From the NCBI RefSeq assembly GCF_001905465.1, contig NZ_LISX01000004.1, positions 1 to 64,000 of the forward strand: DNA of 64,000 nucleotides. Direction: 5' to 3'. The notes beneath the pieces were generated by a model, which ran no database searches, was not told the origin of the DNA, and saw only the letters and a program-made list of their open reading frames with translations. This DNA comes from Kitasatospora sp. CB01950 (GTDB lineage: Bacteria > Actinomycetota > Actinomycetes > Streptomycetales > Streptomycetaceae). The position numbers and the translations under genes were made by a program. Positions 24,721-32,871 of the stretch are shown piece by piece; position 1 is the stretch's first letter, and every line of letters starts with the position of its first letter.

Positions 24721-25542
24721 CTAGCGCAGCAACTGCCGCGGGTCACCGCTGGGCGACGGCTGCGGGCTGGACTGCAGGCGGGCGCGCATCGGATAGTCCG
24801 GGATGTCGGCCTGCTGCTGCGCGTTGACGGGGACGATCGCCCCGCCGACCGGGGTGACGCTGGTGGGCCGGTTCGGACCGGACTGACCTGCGGTGAGGCC
24901 GCCGAGGGTGACCGCCGCGACCGAGAACGCCCCGGCGGCGGCGAACACCAGCCGACGCCCCCGTGCGGGGGCCTGGCGGGGGGTCGGAAGTTCGGCGAGC
25001 GCAGCCAGCGGACGCGCCACGGCGGACGGGCGGGAGCCGAACAGGCCGGCCCGCGGGTCGATCCCGGGTATCGGGGCGTCGGCGCCCAGCGCGCCGCCGC
25101 CGAAGCCCGCGCCCCGGCCGAAGGAGCCGCCGGTGAGCCGGCTGCCGCCGAACACGGCACCCGACGGCCCTTCAGGGTCCGAATCGTCCTCCGGCAGCGC
25201 GGCCACGGCCATCAGCCGGGCCATCAGCCCCGCGGACGGGCCGGGCATCACGGCGCTGCTGAGCGTCCGCTTGACCGCGCGGGCGCCCTCCGCCTCGGCC
25301 AGGCACTCCGGGCAGGTCGCCAGGTGGGCCTGCACCCGCTCGCGGGCGTCGTGGCCGAGTTCGCCGTCCAGGAAGGCGGTGAGGCGGTCGCCGAGGTGGT
25401 GGTGCTCCTCGGCTGCCGGCTCGACCGGACGGACCGCCACGGGCCGCAGCTCGGACCCCGCCGGGGTCTGCTCGGCACGGCGCAGCGACGCCCAGCGCGA
25501 GCGGCCGTTGGCGTCCGCGCGCTCGGGGGCGTGATCGCTCAT
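24721..25542 (-). CDS. rseA: Anti-sigma factor (RseA/ZAS type, membrane-anchored)
   Basis: 273 residues. The zinc anti-sigma motif is His73-x3-Cys77-x2-Cys80 within LATCPEC. One membrane helix lies at about 198-217, with a Gly-rich linker before it and a short extracytoplasmic Pro/Gln-rich tail. It should hold the SigE-type factor until a surface or redox signal frees it. Its ATG overlaps the sigma-factor stop by four bases (ATGA), so the two are translationally coupled. Confidence 0.9.
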   Translation of the reverse strand: MSDHAPERADANGRSRWASLRRAEQTPAGSELRPVAVRPVEPAAEEHHHLGDRLTAFLDGELGHDARERVQAHLATCPECLAEAEGARAVKRTLSSAVMPGPSAGLMARLMAVAALPEDDSDPEGPSGAVFGGSRLTGGSFGRGAGFGGGALGADAPIPGIDPRAGLFGSRPSAVARPLAALAELPTPRQAPARGRRLVFAAAGAFSVAAVTLGGLTAGQSGPNRPTSVTPVGGAIVPVNAQQQADIPDYPMRARLQSSPQPSPSGDPRQLLR

Positions 25543-26360
25543 GACCCCCTCCGGTCGCTACCGGCCGGTTCGGCGCCGACCGGCACGGGGTCGGCGGAGC
25601 CGCCCCGGCGCGAACGGCCCGCGGCGGCGTTCGGCGCCCGGTGCTTGAGGGCGGCGCGCAGGTGCGAGCGGCCGCGGTGGATCCGGCTGCGGACGGTGCC
25701 GAGCTTCACCCCGAGGGTGGCGGCGATCTCCTCGTACGAGAGGCCCTCGATGTCGCACAGCACCACGGCGGCACGGAACTCCGGGGCGAGGGTGTCCAGC
25801 GCCTGCTGCACGTCCGCGTCGAAGTGGGTGTCGCTGAAGTGCTGGGCGGGGCTGGGCTCACGGCTGGCCAGGCGCTCCGCCGCGTCCTCGGCGAGGGCGT
25901 CGAAGCGGATCCGCTGGCGGCGGCGGACCATGTCCAGGAACAGGTTGGTGGTGATCCGGTGCAGCCAGCCCTCGAACGTGCCGGGGGTGTAGGTGGACAG
26001 CGAGCGGAACACCCGGACGAAGACCTCCTGCGTGAGGTCCTCCGCGTCGTGCTGATTGCCCGTCAGCCGGTACGCCAGGCGGTAGACCCGGGCGCTGTGC
26101 GCCTCGACGATCTCTTCCCAGCTGGGCGGCGTCCAGCTCTGCGCGTCGGGCCCCTCCGCGAAGGACGCGAGCGTGCCGGTGGTCTCGGCCACCGAGTCGT
26201 CGGCTGCGGCCGACTTGTCCAGGGGGGAGTGCACAGACTGGTTCATCACGGGCTTCGGCGTACGGGCCGACGTGGTGCCGCGGGAGTGCCGCTGCACAGG
26301 GACGTCGCCCTCGGCCACACCTCCTCGGTCGGCTCTTCTGCCCAGCAGAGCCACCACCAT
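25539..26360 (-). CDS. sigE: ECF sigma factor, SigE type (M. tuberculosis SigE-like)
   Basis: 273 residues. Region 2: [25 protein letters not shown] and the following [18 protein letters not shown]. Region 4: [31 protein letters not shown]. It is an extracytoplasmic-function factor of the group coupled to RseA and TatB in mycobacteria; this is not the cell-envelope sigma-E of S. coelicolor. The ATG at 26360 has GAGGTG upstream; a second possible start, MNQSVHS about 42 codons later, lacks a ribosome site. A GGGAAC-N18-GTT promoter upstream suggests it transcribes its own gene. Confidence 0.92.
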   Translation of the reverse strand: MVVALLGRRADRGGVAEGDVPVQRHSRGTTSARTPKPVMNQSVHSPLDKSAAADDSVAETTGTLASFAEGPDAQSWTPPSWEEIVEAHSARVYRLAYRLTGNQHDAEDLTQEVFVRVFRSLSTYTPGTFEGWLHRITTNLFLDMVRRRQRIRFDALAEDAAERLASREPSPAQHFSDTHFDADVQQALDTLAPEFRAAVVLCDIEGLSYEEIAATLGVKLGTVRSRIHRGRSHLRAALKHRAPNAAAGRSRRGGSADPVPVGAEPAGSDRRGS

Positions 26361-26439
26361 ATCCACCTCACACGTCAAGCCCGGATAAGAGCGGTCGAAC
26401 AGCGGCCGCCGCAGGTGGTCCGGCCACCCACGACAACTC

Positions 26440-26466
26440 AACGGCCAGCCGTCGAACGCGGTTCCC
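26440..26466 (-). promoter_or_regulatory. Candidate ECF-type promoter of sigE-rseA
   Basis: On the minus strand GGGAAC (26466-26461) is followed after exactly 18 bases by GTT (26442-26440), the spacing of known ECF promoters such as the SigR type. It would start transcription about 70 bases before the sigE ATG. Confidence 0.6.
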
Positions 26467-26493
26467 GGACGGCCAGTAGTCTGTCGCTGGAAT

Positions 26494-27171
26494 TTGTCGA
26501 CTTCCATCGACATCGGCGCTCCGGAAGAGGCAGCCATCACCGAGTTCGGGCCCCAGCGAGTGGCCCTCGCCGACACCTACATCGGCGAGGACGCGGTGCT
26601 GACCTACGCCCGGGCCCAGTCGGCCCGCACCGGCATACGCGCGATCGGCCCCAGCGGCGGCGCGGCCCTGCGCCTGCTGGCCGCCGCGCTCGACGCCAAG
26701 GCGGTGGTCGAGATCGGCACCGGCACCGGCGTGTCCGGCGTCTACCTGCTGCGCGGCATGCGGCCCGACGGCGTGCTCACCACCGTCGACTCCGAACCCG
26801 TCCGCCAGCAGTACGCCCGCGAGGCCTACCTGGCCGCCGGGTTCGCCGCCAACCGGGCCCGCTTCATCCCCGGCCGGGCCCGCGACGTGCTGCCGCGACT
26901 CGCCGACGGCCAGTACGACCTGGTGTTCTGCGACGGCGACCCGGCCGACTCCGGTTTCCACCTCACCGAGGCGATGCGGCTGCTCCGGCCGCGCGGCGTG
27001 GTCTGCTTCGAGGGCGTCTTCCAGGAGGGCCGGCTCGCCGAACCCGAACTCGACGACCCGCAGACCCGCGCCGTGCGCGACCTGGTCGCCGACATCCGCG
27101 AGCAGGGCGACAGCCTGCTGCCCGCGCTGCTGCCGGTCAGCGACGGCCTGCTCTGCGCGGTCAAACGCTGA
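26494..27171 (+). CDS. Class I SAM-dependent O-methyltransferase
   Basis: 225 residues of the O-methyltransferase family 3 type. [16 protein letters not shown] is the SAM-binding motif [19 protein letters not shown] binds the SAM ribose acid, and [12 protein letters not shown] carries the metal/catalytic acid. The mycobacterial homologue (Rv1220c) is also divergent from sigE; its substrate is not established. The start is assigned to a TTG with only a weak upstream GGAA; no better start keeps the conserved N-terminus. TAGTCT at 26477-26482 is a likely -10 box. Confidence 0.88.
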   Translation: MSTSIDIGAPEEAAITEFGPQRVALADTYIGEDAVLTYARAQSARTGIRAIGPSGGAALRLLAAALDAKAVVEIGTGTGVSGVYLLRGMRPDGVLTTVDSEPVRQQYAREAYLAAGFAANRARFIPGRARDVLPRLADGQYDLVFCDGDPADSGFHLTEAMRLLRPRGVVCFEGVFQEGRLAEPELDDPQTRAVRDLVADIREQGDSLLPALLPVSDGLLCAVKR

Positions 27172-27187
27172 GCACGGGCCGCCGCCG

Positions 27188-27254
27188 GGGCCCGGTCCCC
27201 CGGTTCGCGGGCAGCGGAACGGGCCCGCTCCCCGCGAACCGGGGGACCGGGCCC
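27188..27254. terminator. Very long bidirectional hairpin
   Basis: A perfect 24-bp stem (27188-27211 against 27231-27254) with a 19-base loop, between the convergent O-methyltransferase and DUF3117 genes. It is the longest perfect stem seen in the window. Confidence 0.85.
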
Positions 27255-27306
27255 GTCGAACACTCCCGGAGCGCCCGGGATGTGCGAGTGGCAGTACCTG
27301 CCTGAG

Positions 27307-27474
27307 TCAGCCGCAGGCCTTCTTCAGCGCCTCGCCCAGAGCATCGGCCTCGTCCGGCGTCAGCTCGACCACCAGGCGCCCGCCCCCTTCGAGCGGAACG
27401 CGCATGATGATGCCCCGCCCCTCCTTGGTTACCTCCAGCGGGCCGTCACCCGTCCGCGGCTTCATGGCCGCCAT
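27307..27474 (-). CDS. DUF3117 family small protein
   Basis: 55-residue protein, highly conserved in actinobacteria: it starts MAAMKPRTGDGPLEVTKEGR, continues with IIMRVPLEGGGRLVVEL and ends LGEALKKACG. The function is unknown. The stop is TGA at 27307-27309 and GGAAGGGGA precedes the ATG at 27474. The position between the sigE/O-methyltransferase group and tag matches mycobacteria (Rv1211). Confidence 0.93.
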   Translation of the reverse strand: MAAMKPRTGDGPLEVTKEGRGIIMRVPLEGGGRLVVELTPDEADALGEALKKACG

Positions 27475-27777
27475 GCTCGTTCCCCTTCCTGCAACCGTTC
27501 AGGTACGCACCGGCAGTCCGTCCACCGCCGGTATCGAACGCATTGATCGGAAGCCATTATCCCGCATGCGACCGCTCGATGACCAACATCACTCTCTGCG
27601 CCAAGCCTCCCGAACCTGCATCAAGGCAGCGATTACCAGCCGAAAGCCGCATCCCGTCGCACTCCGACACGCCTTCCGGAGGTGCGCCACCTCACACTCC
27701 CCCACCCGGCCGCACTCCGGCATGCTGTGCCCACGACAGCCCACCGCCAGCCCACCGCGACCCGGGAGCCCTCACCG
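27475..27777. other. Divergent non-coding region, DUF3117 / enoyl-CoA hydratase
   Basis: About 300 bases holding two outward promoters that I cannot place with confidence. On the minus strand TTGGTC and GATAAT are 19 bases apart (around 27565-27585). The right half is C-rich with no structure seen. Confidence 0.35.
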
Positions 27778-28578
27778 ATGTCCGACACCGTGCGCTACCA
27801 CCGCGACGGCGCCCTCGCCGTCCTCACCATCGACCGCGCCGACGCCATGAACGCCCTCGACGTCGCCACCAAGGTCGCCCTCCGGGACGCCGTCACCACC
27901 GCCGCCACCGACCCCGACGTCCGGGCCGTGCTGCTCACCGGCGCCGGCGAGAAGGCCTTCTGCGTCGGCCAGGACCTCAAGGAGCACCTCGGACTGCTCC
28001 ACCACCAGCAGGAGACCGGCGAGAGCGCCCTGCGCACCGTCGCCGAGCACTACAACCCGCTGGTCCGCGCCCTCGCCGGGATGCGCAAGCCCACCGTCGC
28101 CGCCGTCAACGGCATCGCCGCCGGCGCCGGCGCCTCGCTCGCCTTCGCCTGCGACTTCCGGATCGTCGCCGACACCGCCGGCTTCAACACCTCTTTTGCC
28201 GGCGTCGCCCTCACCACCGACTCCGGCGCCTCCTGGACCCTCCCCCGCCTGGTCGGCCACGCCCGCGCCACCGAGCTCCTCATGCTCCCCCGCACCGTCC
28301 GCGCCGAAGAGGCGCTGGCGCTGGGCCTCGCCACCCGGGTCGTCCCCGCCGCCGAACTCGCCACCACCGCCCACCGGTTCGCCCTCACCCTCGCCGACGG
28401 CCCCACCGTCGCCTACGGCGCGATCAAGGAGTCCCTGGCCTACGGCGCGTCCCACTCGCTGACCGAACTCCTCGACAAGGAGGAGGAGTTGCAGACCATG
28501 GCCGGCAACAGCGAGGACCACCGGATCGCCGTGGACGCCTTCGTGGCAAAGCAGAAGCCCGCCTTCGTCGGCAAGTAA
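27778..28578 (+). CDS. Enoyl-CoA hydratase/isomerase family protein
   Basis: 266-residue crotonase-fold protein. AMNALDVATKVALRDAV is the N-terminal signature, ITGAGEKAFCVGQDLKE-like residues form the first oxyanion-hole loop, and AAVNGIAAGAGASLAFACDFRI the second. The CVGQDL loop and the position of Asp resemble PaaG-type isomerases of phenylacetate breakdown, but no paa genes are nearby, so the specific substrate is open. The ATG follows GGGAG by ten bases. A degenerate copy of the nested repeat element follows it. Confidence 0.88.
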   Translation: MSDTVRYHRDGALAVLTIDRADAMNALDVATKVALRDAVTTAATDPDVRAVLLTGAGEKAFCVGQDLKEHLGLLHHQQETGESALRTVAEHYNPLVRALAGMRKPTVAAVNGIAAGAGASLAFACDFRIVADTAGFNTSFAGVALTTDSGASWTLPRLVGHARATELLMLPRTVRAEEALALGLATRVVPAAELATTAHRFALTLADGPTVAYGAIKESLAYGASHSLTELLDKEEELQTMAGNSEDHRIAVDAFVAKQKPAFVGK

Positions 28579-28603
28579 CTCCCAAGGGGTGGAGCTCCCT
28601 TCA

Positions 28604-28657
28604 CGCCATTCTCACCCCGCACTCCTGGCGAAGCCAGGGGCGCGGGGAAGTGCGCGA
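28604..28657. repeat. Degenerate/solo copy of the nested inverted-repeat element
   Basis: 28634-28657 matches the left arm of the elements at 38507 and 63439 at all but one base. The opposite arm (about 28604-28629) is degraded and separated only by CGAAG, giving CCTGG-CGAAG-CCAGG at the tip. It lies between two convergent genes and probably works as their terminator. Confidence 0.6.
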
Positions 28658-28714
28658 AGGGGAACGGCACTCTCGGTAGGTCCGTGGACGGCGAGCCGTG
28701 GCTGCTCGGGCGGC

Positions 28715-29287
28715 CTACCGCGCGTGGCAGTCGGCCAGGTGGTCGTTCACCAGGCCGCATGCCTGCATCAGTGCGTAGGCGGTCGTCGGGCCGACGAAGC
28801 GGAAGCCGTTCTTCTTCAGGGCCTTCGACAGCGCGGTGGACTCCGCCGTCACCGCCGGGACCTCTGCGAGCGTCCGGGGCGCGGGCCGGGTCGGGTCGCC
28901 CGCGTGGTTCCAGACCAGGGTGTCCAGTTCGCCGGGGCCGAGCTCAAGTGCCGCCCGTGCGTTGGCGATTGTGGCCAGGATCTTCGCCCGGTTCCGGATG
29001 ATCCCGGTGTCGGCCAGCAGCCGCTCCACGTCGGCGTCCCCGAACTCCGCGACCTGCTCGATCGAGAAGTCCCGGAACGCCGCCCGGAAGCCTTCGCGTC
29101 GGCGCAGGATGGTGATCCAGGACAGCCCGGACTGGAACGCCTCCAGCGAGATGCGTTCGAACAGGGCCTGGTCCCCGTGGACCGGGCGGCCCCACTCGGT
29201 GTCGTGGTAGATCCGGTAGTCGTCCGCCGAGTCGCCCCACCCGCACCGCAGCAGCCCGTCCCCGCCGAGCACCGCGCCGGTGGTCAC
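28715..29287 (-). CDS. tag: DNA-3-methyladenine glycosylase I
   Basis: 190 residues. Removes 3-methyladenine from alkylated DNA in base-excision repair. RCGWGDSADDYRIYHDTEWGRP and LFERISLEAFQSGLSW are family signatures. The zinc-binding set is Cys15, His28, His183 and Cys187, matching the Cys/His/His/Cys of E. coli Tag. The GTG start overlaps the stop of the DivIVA-motif gene by four bases, so the two are translationally coupled. Mycobacterial tagA (Rv1210) lies beside a similar DivIVA-motif gene. Confidence 0.95.
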   Translation of the reverse strand: MTTGAVLGGDGLLRCGWGDSADDYRIYHDTEWGRPVHGDQALFERISLEAFQSGLSWITILRRREGFRAAFRDFSIEQVAEFGDADVERLLADTGIIRNRAKILATIANARAALELGPGELDTLVWNHAGDPTRPAPRTLAEVPAVTAESTALSKALKKNGFRFVGPTTAYALMQACGLVNDHLADCHAR

Positions 29288-29721
29288 GAGTGGTCGCTCT
29301 TCTCGGCGTCCGAGGAGCCTTCGGAGGAGTCCTCGGAGGAGTCCTCGACGGAGGGCTTCTTCTCCAGCACCGCCGTGAACGACTCCAGCCCCGGCAGCGG
29401 CTCCCCGCCGGCCGCGCCCGTCGCCTCGACCGAGCCGCGCACCGCGCCGACCGCCTCCAGTTCGGCGATCCTCGCGTCGCGGAGGGCGAGTTCCGCGCCG
29501 AGCCGGTCGAGGACGTCGTCGACCTCGTCCATCCGGTAGCCGCGCAGCGCCATCGGCAGGCGCAGGTCGTCGACGTCGGTGCGGCTGAGCGGGCGGTCCT
29601 GCGGGAGGCGGGCGGTGACGCGGTCGTGCTCCGCCTCCGGAAGGGATCCGCCGCCGCCCAGCGCCACCAGTGCGGCGCCACCGACGACCACGGCCATCGC
29701 AACCACGATCACCCAGAACAC
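29284..29721 (-). CDS. DivIVA-motif single-pass membrane protein
   Basis: 145 residues. An N-terminal membrane helix (about 2-22), then PLSRTDVDDLRLPMALRGYRMDEVDDVLDRL, the DivIVA-domain motif repeated in actinobacterial cell-division and polar-growth proteins, a short helix, and a Ser/Glu/Asp tail (EDSSEDSSEGSSDAEK) encoded by repeated GGAGGAGTCCTC units. It may tether at curved membrane. The GTG at 29721 was chosen because GGAGGACAG precedes it. First gene of a two-gene unit with tag. Confidence 0.8.
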   Translation of the reverse strand: MFWVIVVAMAVVVGGAALVALGGGGSLPEAEHDRVTARLPQDRPLSRTDVDDLRLPMALRGYRMDEVDDVLDRLGAELALRDARIAELEAVGAVRGSVEATGAAGGEPLPGLESFTAVLEKKPSVEDSSEDSSEGSSDAEKSDHS

Positions 29722-29867
29722 GAGCTGTCCTCCGTCAGTCCCCGGTCGCCCGGTCGTCCCCGGCAATTCCCGTCGGCTTCGGCCCTCTGGCGGGATCAGG
29801 TGGGATCATGGTCCCGTACAGGCCGGGGCCCATCATTGCACCCGGGAGCGCTGAGGAGGAGACACCG

Positions 29868-30731
29868 GTGGCACTACGCCTCGGCACGCGGGAGTTCGGT
29901 CCGGACGAGCTGCTCGTGATGGCGATCGTCAACCGCACTCCGGACTCGTTCTTCGACCGGGGGGCGACCTTCGCCGACGAGGCCGCGTTCGCCGCCGCGG
30001 ACCGGGCGATGGCGGAGGGCGCGGCGATCCTGGACATCGGCGGGGTGAAGGCCGGCCCGGGCGAAGAGGTCACCGTCGAGGAGGAGTTGCGGCGCACGGT
30101 GCCGTTCGTGGCGGAGCTGCGCAAGCGCCACCCGGACGCGGTGATCAGCGTGGACACCTGGCGGCACGAGGTCGGCGAGGCGGTCTGCGAGGTGGGCGCG
30201 GATCTGCTGAACGACGCGTGGGGCGGTTTCGACCCGAAGCTCGCGGAGGTCGCGGCCCGGTACGGCGCGGGCCTGGTGTGCACGCACGCGGGCGGCGCGG
30301 AGCCGCGGACGCGTCCGCACCGGGTGGGGTACGAGGACGTGATGGCGGACATCCTGGCGGTGACCGTCGGGTTGGCCGAGCGGGCGCTCGAACTGGGCGT
30401 GCGCCGCGACGGGTTGATCATCGACCCGGGCCACGACTTCGGGAAGAACACCCGGCACTCGCTGGAGGCGACCCGTCGGCTGCCGGAGATGACGGCGACC
30501 GGGTTCCCGGTGCTGGTGTCGCTGTCGAACAAGGACTTCGTCGGCGAGACGCTGGACAAGCCGGTGGACGAGCGCCTGCTCGGCACGCTGGCCACCACCG
30601 CCGTCTCGGCCTGGCTGGGCGCGCAGGTCTACCGGGTGCACCAGGTCGCGGAGACCCGTCAGGTGCTGGACATGGTGGCGTCGATCCGCGGCACCCGTCC
30701 CCCGGCGGTCGCCCGCCGGGGGCTGGCCTGA
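29868..30731 (+). CDS. folP2: Dihydropteroate synthase homologue, FolP2 type
   Basis: 287-residue TIM-barrel protein of the dihydropteroate synthase family. The N-terminal strand reads VMAIVNRTPDSFFDRG, the signature of the actinobacterial FolP2 branch, where true folate enzymes have LNVTPDSFSDGG. ISVDTWRHEVGEAV, NDAWGG and IIDPGHDFGKNTRHS follow the family order. In mycobacteria FolP2 does not replace FolP1, so its real substrate is unclear. GAGGAGG precedes the GTG at 29868. Neighbours (LOG, dapE, tag) match Rv1202-Rv1211, but the gpgS gene next to folP2 in M. tuberculosis is absent. Confidence 0.88.
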   Translation: MALRLGTREFGPDELLVMAIVNRTPDSFFDRGATFADEAAFAAADRAMAEGAAILDIGGVKAGPGEEVTVEEELRRTVPFVAELRKRHPDAVISVDTWRHEVGEAVCEVGADLLNDAWGGFDPKLAEVAARYGAGLVCTHAGGAEPRTRPHRVGYEDVMADILAVTVGLAERALELGVRRDGLIIDPGHDFGKNTRHSLEATRRLPEMTATGFPVLVSLSNKDFVGETLDKPVDERLLGTLATTAVSAWLGAQVYRVHQVAETRQVLDMVASIRGTRPPAVARRGLA

Positions 30732-30762
30732 CCGGCGGGCCGGCCCGGGCCGTCGGGGGCGG

Positions 30763-31545
30763 CTACGCTTCCGTCCCCTGCGGCTTGCGGGCGTCCTCCA
30801 GGACCTTGAGCACGTCGGCGACGTCGTCGGTGACGTGGAACAGGTCGAGGTCCTGCGGGCCGGCCTTGCCCTCTGCGACCAGGGTGTTCTTCAGCCACTC
30901 CACCAGCCCGCCCCAGTAGGCGCTGCCGAACAGGATGACCGGGAAGCGGGTGACCTTCCGGGTCTGCACCAGGGTGAGCGCCTCGAACAGCTCGTCCAGG
31001 GTGCCGAGTCCGCCGGGGAGCACCACGAAGCCCTGGGAGTACTTCACGAACATCGTCTTGCGGACGAAGAAGTAGCGGAAGTTCAGGCCCAGGTCGACGT
31101 ACTCGTTGAGGCCCTGCTCGAAGGGCAGCTCGATGCCGAGGCCGACGCTCAGCCCGCCGGCCTCGGTGGCGCCCTTGTTGGCGGCTTCCATCGCGCCGGG
31201 GCCGCCGCCGGTGATCACCGCGTAGCCGGCCTCGGCGAGGGCCCGGCCGATCTCCACGCCGGCCTCGTACTCGGGCGAGCCGACCGCGGTCCGGGCGGAG
31301 CCGAACACGCTGATGGCGGTGGGGAGTTTGGCGAGCGCGCCGAAGCCTTCGACGAACTCCGAGGTGATCCGCAGCACCCGCCACGGGTCGGTGTGCAACC
31401 AGTCGGTCGGCCCGGTGGTGTCCAGCAGCCGCTGGTCCGTCGTCTCCGTCTCGACCTGGTCCCGCCGGAGCAGCACCGGGCCCTTGCGCTTCTCGGGCCA
31501 CGGCTTCTTGGTCCTGCGGACGTGTCCTTCTCCGTTGGCTGTCAT
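30763..31545 (-). CDS. LOG-family (TIGR00730) phosphoribohydrolase-like protein
   Basis: 260 residues. SVFGSART, TGGGPGAMEAANKGA (112-126) and PGGLGTLDE (177-185) are the nucleotide-binding and catalytic motifs of the 'lysine decarboxylase-like' LOG family. Members release free cytokinin bases from nucleoside monophosphates or clean up nucleotides; true lysine decarboxylation is not expected. The first 50 residues form a basic extension typical of the actinobacterial branch (Rv1205). Leaderless start with TAGGGT six bases upstream. Confidence 0.92.
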   Translation of the reverse strand: MTANGEGHVRRTKKPWPEKRKGPVLLRRDQVETETTDQRLLDTTGPTDWLHTDPWRVLRITSEFVEGFGALAKLPTAISVFGSARTAVGSPEYEAGVEIGRALAEAGYAVITGGGPGAMEAANKGATEAGGLSVGLGIELPFEQGLNEYVDLGLNFRYFFVRKTMFVKYSQGFVVLPGGLGTLDELFEALTLVQTRKVTRFPVILFGSAYWGGLVEWLKNTLVAEGKAGPQDLDLFHVTDDVADVLKVLEDARKPQGTEA

Positions 31546-31551
31546 GACGAA

Positions 31552-31557
31552 ACCCTA
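31552..31557 (-). promoter_or_regulatory. -10 box of a leaderless promoter (LOG gene)
   Basis: TAGGGT on the minus strand, six bases before the ATG at 31545; no ribosome site. Confidence 0.6.
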
Positions 31558-31638
31558 CGCCTGACAAGGCAACTTTCCGAGGAACAACGGAAAACGGCTG
31601 TGCGACACCACCGGGCGCGGACATGCCGCTCCGACAAG

Positions 31639-32712
31639 CTACTTGGTGAGCCAGGCCCGCAGTCGCGCCTCGACGTCGGCGATCGCGGTCAGCGAGCAGT
31701 GCTCCTCGCGCTTGTGGGCCAGGTTCGGGTCGCCGGGGCCGTAGTTGACGGCGGGGACGCCGTGCGCGGAGAACCGGGCGACGTCGGTCCAGCCGAACTT
31801 GGCCCGGGGCTCGCCGCCGACGGCGGCCAGGAAGTCCTGGGCGGCGGGCTGGGAGAGGCCGGGCAGCGCGGCCGGGGAGGCGTCCACGATGTCGACCTGG
31901 TAGCCCTCGAAGACCTCCCGCAGGTGGGCCTCGGCCTGCTCCAGGCTGCGGTCGGGGGCGAACCGGAAGGCGACGTGGATCCGGCACTCGTCGGGAATGA
32001 CGTTGCCGGCGACGCCGCCGTCGATGCGGGTGGCGTTCAGGCCCTCGCGGTACTCCAGGCCGTCGATGACGACCCGTCGCGGCGTGTACTCGACGAGCCG
32101 GCGGAGCACCTCGGCGGCCTTGTGGATGGCGTTGTCGCCGAGCCAGCTGCGGGCGGCGTGGGCGCGGACGCCGGTGAGCGTGATGTCGGCGCGCAGGCTG
32201 CCCTGGCAGCCGCCCTCGACGACGGCGCCGCTGGGCTCCATCAGGACGGCGAAGTCGCCGGCCAACCAGTCGGGGTGGGTGGCGAAGAGGTGGCCGAGGC
32301 CGTTGCGTTCGGCCTCCACCTCCTCGTTGTCGTAGAAGACGTAGGTGACGTCGTGGTTGGGATCCACCACCGTGGCGGCGAGCCGGAGTTGGACCGCGAC
32401 GCCGGACTTCATGTCGGACGTGCCGCAGCCGTAGAGCAGGTCGCCCTCGACGTGCGAGGGCACGTTGTCGGCGATCGGGACGGTGTCCAGGTGGCCGGCG
32501 AGCACCACCCGCTGGGCCCGGCCGAGGTGGGTGCGGGCGACCACGTTGTTGCCGAACCGGTCGACGGTGAGGTGCGGGTAGGCCCGGAGCGCGGCCTCGA
32601 CCGCGTCGGCGAGAGCGGTCTCCTCGCCGCTGACGGACGGGAAGTCGACGAGGCGGGCGGTCAGCGTCCCGCCGTCGAGGGTCAGGTCGAGGGGCTCGTT
32701 CGGGCTGCTCAT
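31639..32712 (-). CDS. dapE: Succinyl-diaminopimelate desuccinylase
   Basis: 357-residue M20-family zinc hydrolase that frees LL-diaminopimelate for peptidoglycan and lysine synthesis. Metal-site motifs: LAGHLDTVP (His and Asp), CGTSDMKSG (bridging Asp), [11 protein letters not shown] (catalytic and ligand Glu) and a late His in NLAHKREEH. The middle insertion domain (about 170-285) is the dimer lid. TAGGGT seven bases before the ATG and no ribosome site point to a leaderless message. DapC of the same pathway is encoded 2.2 kb away. Confidence 0.95.
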   Translation of the reverse strand: MSSPNEPLDLTLDGGTLTARLVDFPSVSGEETALADAVEAALRAYPHLTVDRFGNNVVARTHLGRAQRVVLAGHLDTVPIADNVPSHVEGDLLYGCGTSDMKSGVAVQLRLAATVVDPNHDVTYVFYDNEEVEAERNGLGHLFATHPDWLAGDFAVLMEPSGAVVEGGCQGSLRADITLTGVRAHAARSWLGDNAIHKAAEVLRRLVEYTPRRVVIDGLEYREGLNATRIDGGVAGNVIPDECRIHVAFRFAPDRSLEQAEAHLREVFEGYQVDIVDASPAALPGLSQPAAQDFLAAVGGEPRAKFGWTDVARFSAHGVPAVNYGPGDPNLAHKREEHCSLTAIADVEARLRAWLTK

Positions 32713-32719
32713 GGCCGCC

Positions 32720-32725
32720 ACCCTA
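32720..32725 (-). promoter_or_regulatory. -10 box of a leaderless promoter (dapE)
   Basis: TAGGGT on the minus strand, seven bases before the ATG at 32712; no ribosome site. Confidence 0.6.
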
Positions 32726-32871
32726 CCGAGCGGCCGGACGGCCCGGCAGCGGGGCACGCAACCGCACGGACCCGTACGACCGTCCGAGCGGTTACGGTGT
32801 CCGCGAACGGCGCGGACCCGATTCGGACCGCCGCGACAGGACGACGAGGGACGACGAGGAGAGGGGCGACC

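Noticed and set aside
25539..26360. Identity with the S. coelicolor cell-envelope sigma-E (sigE-cseABC).
   Set aside because: No cseA, cseB or cseC genes follow; the coupled RseA-type anti-sigma and tatB match the mycobacterial SigE locus.
30763..31545. Lysine decarboxylase.
   Set aside because: The PGGxGTxxE motif marks the LOG family; the old name is a misannotation.
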